Source: Tubiluchus corallicola
Lineage: Eukaryota; Priapulida; Priapulimorpha; Priapulimorphida; Tubiluchidae
Assembly (NCBI GenBank): GCA_030141605.1
Contig: JAQGDQ010000251.1
Span: 1 to 64,000, forward strand
Length of the DNA stretch: 64,000 nt
Direction: 5' to 3'
How positions within the stretch are numbered: the first letter of the stretch is position 1; every line of letters starts with the position of its first letter. Positions 61,062-64,000 of this stretch are shown piece after piece. The position numbers and the translations under genes were made by a program. The notes below the pieces were generated by a model. The model was not told the DNA's origin. It did not search any database and was given only the letters and a program-made list of their open reading frames with translations.

Positions 61062-61153
61062 CTAGGGTTAGAGTTAGGATTTGGGTTAGGACTAGAACCA
61101 AGGTTAAGGTTTTGGTTGTGGTTGGGGTTAAGGTTAAAGTGAGGGTTAGGGTA
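61062..61153. repeat. degenerate GGGTTA (telomere-like) tract
   Basis: About 92 bp of AGGGTTAG, GTTAGGATTTGGG, GGTTAAGGTT and GGTTGGGGTTAAGG words with five-, six- and seven-base spacing. It is related to TTAGGG, the animal telomere repeat, but too irregular to be called a clean interstitial telomere. The Pro/Asn-rich minus frame comes from the repeat. Confidence 0.8.
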
Positions 61154-63360
61154 TTTAAATTGCGAGGGAAATAGTAATCTCCTTCCGTTTATACTGTAAA
61201 AGAGTGCATTCCAAACACTGGGACATACAAGATAAATGCAATATTTAATCACGCACGGTAATATTTAGTTAAACGTGACATTCATTGTGTAGTTGTGATG
61301 GTGTTTTTATTCACAGTACTGATGGCGTCATCTACAGAAATTATTATTCATCCAACAGAAGCTAATATATCTTTAAAGGTCTGCACTTACAAGACGTGAA
61401 ACTATACCTTCAATACAGATATAGTCATAACGCAGTTCTGTTGCTGTTTGTTTCTCTCGTACGCGAATATGTCTTGATTTAAACCCTCTATTGTTTGTAA
61501 GACTTCTCTCATATTAAACCATATGAAACCCTTTATGGTATTCAGAGCTCAAGCCAAGATTATAATGCGGAGGAACAACGATAAAACGCTCGTTCAAGTT
61601 AGCGGAAATAACCGGATTAAAATCACAAATCTATTATAACGCCATACCGCACGGCATGTTTATGTAAATCCCAAAACTGTTTATGCACTGGGCTCCCGTC
61701 CAGTTAAAAATCTTTTTTGTCTGGGCAACTCTCGAAGGAGCTAGGCACAATAACAATGCGCTAGATTATTGGACAGTAAATGCAGCGGAAAATCAGCTTG
61801 CTCTGATTCTATGCTCAATAGTTTCGTTCGCGTGTCTTATTTTCCAGTGTCCTGTTGTAGTCTTATTAAATAAGACCTTGGGACCTTGCGGGTAGGAAAA
61901 AATGTACTTACCTAACTACTATATACATAAACAATTACATACCTCATAATATTACTGTATATACAATTGAGTACATACATACTCAGTCAGTATGTACTAA
62001 GAACATATGCAACTCCATACTCCATACAACATTTAACTTTCGCTCATGTCACTACATCATTTTCTGCTTACTGCTTCACGCTGCAAATAGTTTAGATCTC
62101 TCTTGTCTGATAACACACCACAAACAGTTTCATTCTTGTTCCCTCAATTTGTGTAAATTTTGTTTTATTCACCTGTTTACCCATCATGAGATAATTATGA
62201 CACAGACGCAATGCAAACCAGAATCCATCATTCATCGGCATACGGGTCACCAATGATGAAAGGTTATGGCGGGACCAGAACTTCATTGTTTTGCTTTTTA
62301 GCTTCCTTATCAAAGAAAATTTGCTAAGATGAAGCGTTAAATTTCAACCCAGTCTCAGCCATTTGTGCACACATCTTTCTTCAACAGGAAAAATATCTTG
62401 AGGTAATTGAAACGCCAGGCAGTTTTGTCGGTAGTTGCCGATCCATTTGCTAACCAGGCTCGGCGTTACTATTTTTGCTTTTTTTCCTTAAGAAATTTTG
62501 TGTAGTCAGTATATAGGCTATCTTTAGTGCTTGTAGTGACTGACTATGCAAAAATATAAAAAATGTAAAAATAGCAACTGGTGAGTTCTGTACTAGTTTC
62601 CCTTCCAGCCGAAAACAGTGTTGTGTCTTCTCAATTTGTTTTTCATTTGTGCGAATTTTTATTTTGTTTATTCATGTTTTCTTTATTATTTTTACGTGAT
62701 CGCTTAAGATGATGACGACAACAGTGAAGATGATAAACACACAAAAAAATCCTAATTGCAATCCATTAACAATATGCAGAGATGATATGAATAAAACGCA
62801 TTCTTCAAATACTAATCAAGATGTTTTTCATGAAATAAATATGCCTATTTGTGTAGATAATTACACGGCGGTTGTAGGCTGCAATTTCCTGGTCTGTTTC
62901 TCTGCAGTCATTTTCTATAATTTGGCCGCTCCCACATTATTACTCCCATTACGCAGACATTGGTACCAGATGCAAATTAGAGGTCTTTAATACAATAGAA
63001 GAAACCAAGTAGTAATTACAGGCTTGGAGAAATTCTGTCATCGACACACCACCACACACGAACATTCAGTCCTAGGACACCACGCTGGGTCCAATTAATT
63101 CGAAAATCTTGTTTTGGATAGCGGTTCAATTAAGAATGTGTACACGAGGGGTGGGGATCTTATTAGAATGTTATTATGGGACTGTTAGCATGTAATAAAG
63201 ACCGCATCGCGGGCCGCAAAGCCCAGCATCTTTTCCATTTTTTACGCTTACGTAATGATGAATGGTTAATTACAAGTTACACTGACTATAATTATAGCTG
63301 ATACGAACAAACATAAAAACATTATTACACAAAACTACCGTTCTAGATATTATAATAACA
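61154..63360. other. unannotated DNA; 63.08-63.29 kb may be regulatory
   Basis: 63080-63290 is non-repetitive and locally GC-rich, with homeodomain-type words (CCAATTAATTCG, GTTCAATTAAG, GGTTAATTAC) around GCATCGCGGGCCGCAAAGCC. Small ATG frames at 61683-61895 and 62709-62990 have no recognised domain. Confidence 0.3.
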
Positions 63361-63552
63361 GTTTCGTTTAGGACATAGTCCAGGGAGAGATAACACCGTA
63401 CGTAACTCAGTACTTGTTTCCAAGGTGGAAACCGATTATAATTACCTGCATGTTACTCGAAAAACTAGCGGTAGCTTTTTTAAAGTCTTTGGCATAACTC
63501 GCTCGGGACCTCCCGGATGAGAAGCGAGCACACTATTATTGAGCTATGCCAC
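63361..63552 (-). mobile_element. tRNA-derived SINE (family B, copy 2)
   Basis: Shares with 42381-42590, in order on the plus strand: TTTCGTTTAGGAC, TAGTC-AGGG, AACTCAGTACTTGTTTCCAAGG, TAAAGTCTTT, CTCG-TCGGGA, GAAGCGAGCAC and TATTGAGCTA. The B box is lost through a deletion (GGGACCTCCCGG stands where the longer segment is in copy 1), so this copy should not be transcribable by pol III. Confidence 0.82.
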
Positions 63553-64000
63553 CCAAATTCTTGGTTACCTGGGAATATATAATTTTCCAACAATCTATAC
63601 AAAATAAAAAAATATATTTTTTAAATTGCATCGGCACATTGTCATGCAAGGTCTTACTCTTTATGTCTTACTAGTTTATTATGAATATAATTTTAGCCTA
63701 CAATCCGCTTTCTAATTGTGTTTAACCGGTTTATATTAAGCAGCGATTAGCCTTATACGTAATGCGTAAATTGGTGTAATGATAGAATTTGTGTGAAATT
63801 ACTACGCACTACGATAAAATTATGGCAAATTTGTTGCAGAAAAGATGGAAACTTAAAATATGTGAATACATTTTCAAAGTTTTTCATCACCTCTGTAATT
63901 TTAATTCATTATGACACCGTATGCAAAATAATAGTAAGCTACAACAAGTTAAATTTATTAAATAAAAAATTCATACCCGTTAGATTAATAAACTATTTTA
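63553..64000. other. unannotated AT-rich DNA
   Basis: No feature recognised up to the window end. Confidence 0.45.

Overview
The window looks like AT-rich, non-coding nuclear DNA from an animal, most likely a marine invertebrate. I could not recognise a single intact protein-coding host gene, tRNA gene or rRNA gene. The evidence for an animal genome is the dense and long microsatellites, two minisatellites, tRNA-derived SINEs, decayed non-LTR retrotransposons with CR1/L2-like carboxyl ends, and a Penelope-like element (PLE) with a GIY-YIG domain. The phylum cannot be fixed from this. Almost every long open frame is a translated microsatellite. Many of the others start at GTG or TTG or lie open on both strands.

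Layout. 0-6 kb: simple repeats, a 58-bp minisatellite, two copies of an interspersed repeat ending in a hairpin, and a C-rich tract whose minus strand fits a G-quadruplex pattern. 7.4-10.5 kb: two decayed LINE 3' ends of one family, then a SINE running into a long (TTA)n/(TCA)n array. 14.5-17.3 kb: the most informative locus, a CR1-like LINE carrying endonuclease and reverse transcriptase remnants, sitting inside a (CT)n array with the same repeat on both sides in the same orientation. 18.1-19.4 kb: three PLE fragments in an inverted arrangement, with hammerhead-like motifs at their 3' ends. 19.8-21.6 kb: a dispersed duplicate pair. 23.0-26.5 kb: an L2-like LINE 3' end, a tandem-hairpin block, a 25-bp minisatellite with a 175-bp higher-order period, and another LINE 3' end. 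28.6-28.8 kb: four inverted repeats in a row. 29.3 kb: a very long (ATT)n array. 31-34 kb: a duplicated segment, a LINE carboxyl end and a LINE-like 3' UTR. 38.5 kb: a CpG-rich block resembling a promoter and first exon that ends in a splice donor. 40-52 kb: further copies of the hairpin-ended repeat, a SINE, and long (ATT)n and (GA)n arrays. 52.9-64 kb: a zoned hexanucleotide array, a hAT-like MITE candidate, polypurine DNA, a degenerate telomere-like tract, and a second copy of the 42-kb SINE.

There is no operon-like or pathway organisation. What can be read is a history of retroelement insertion and microsatellite growth, with a few non-repetitive, GC-balanced blocks (about 24.0, 28.6, 33.3, 38.5, 54.1, 59.7 and 63.2 kb) that are the best candidates for regulatory DNA, structured RNA or a first exon. 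Repeat-family names come from recalled motif patterns; no database search was possible.
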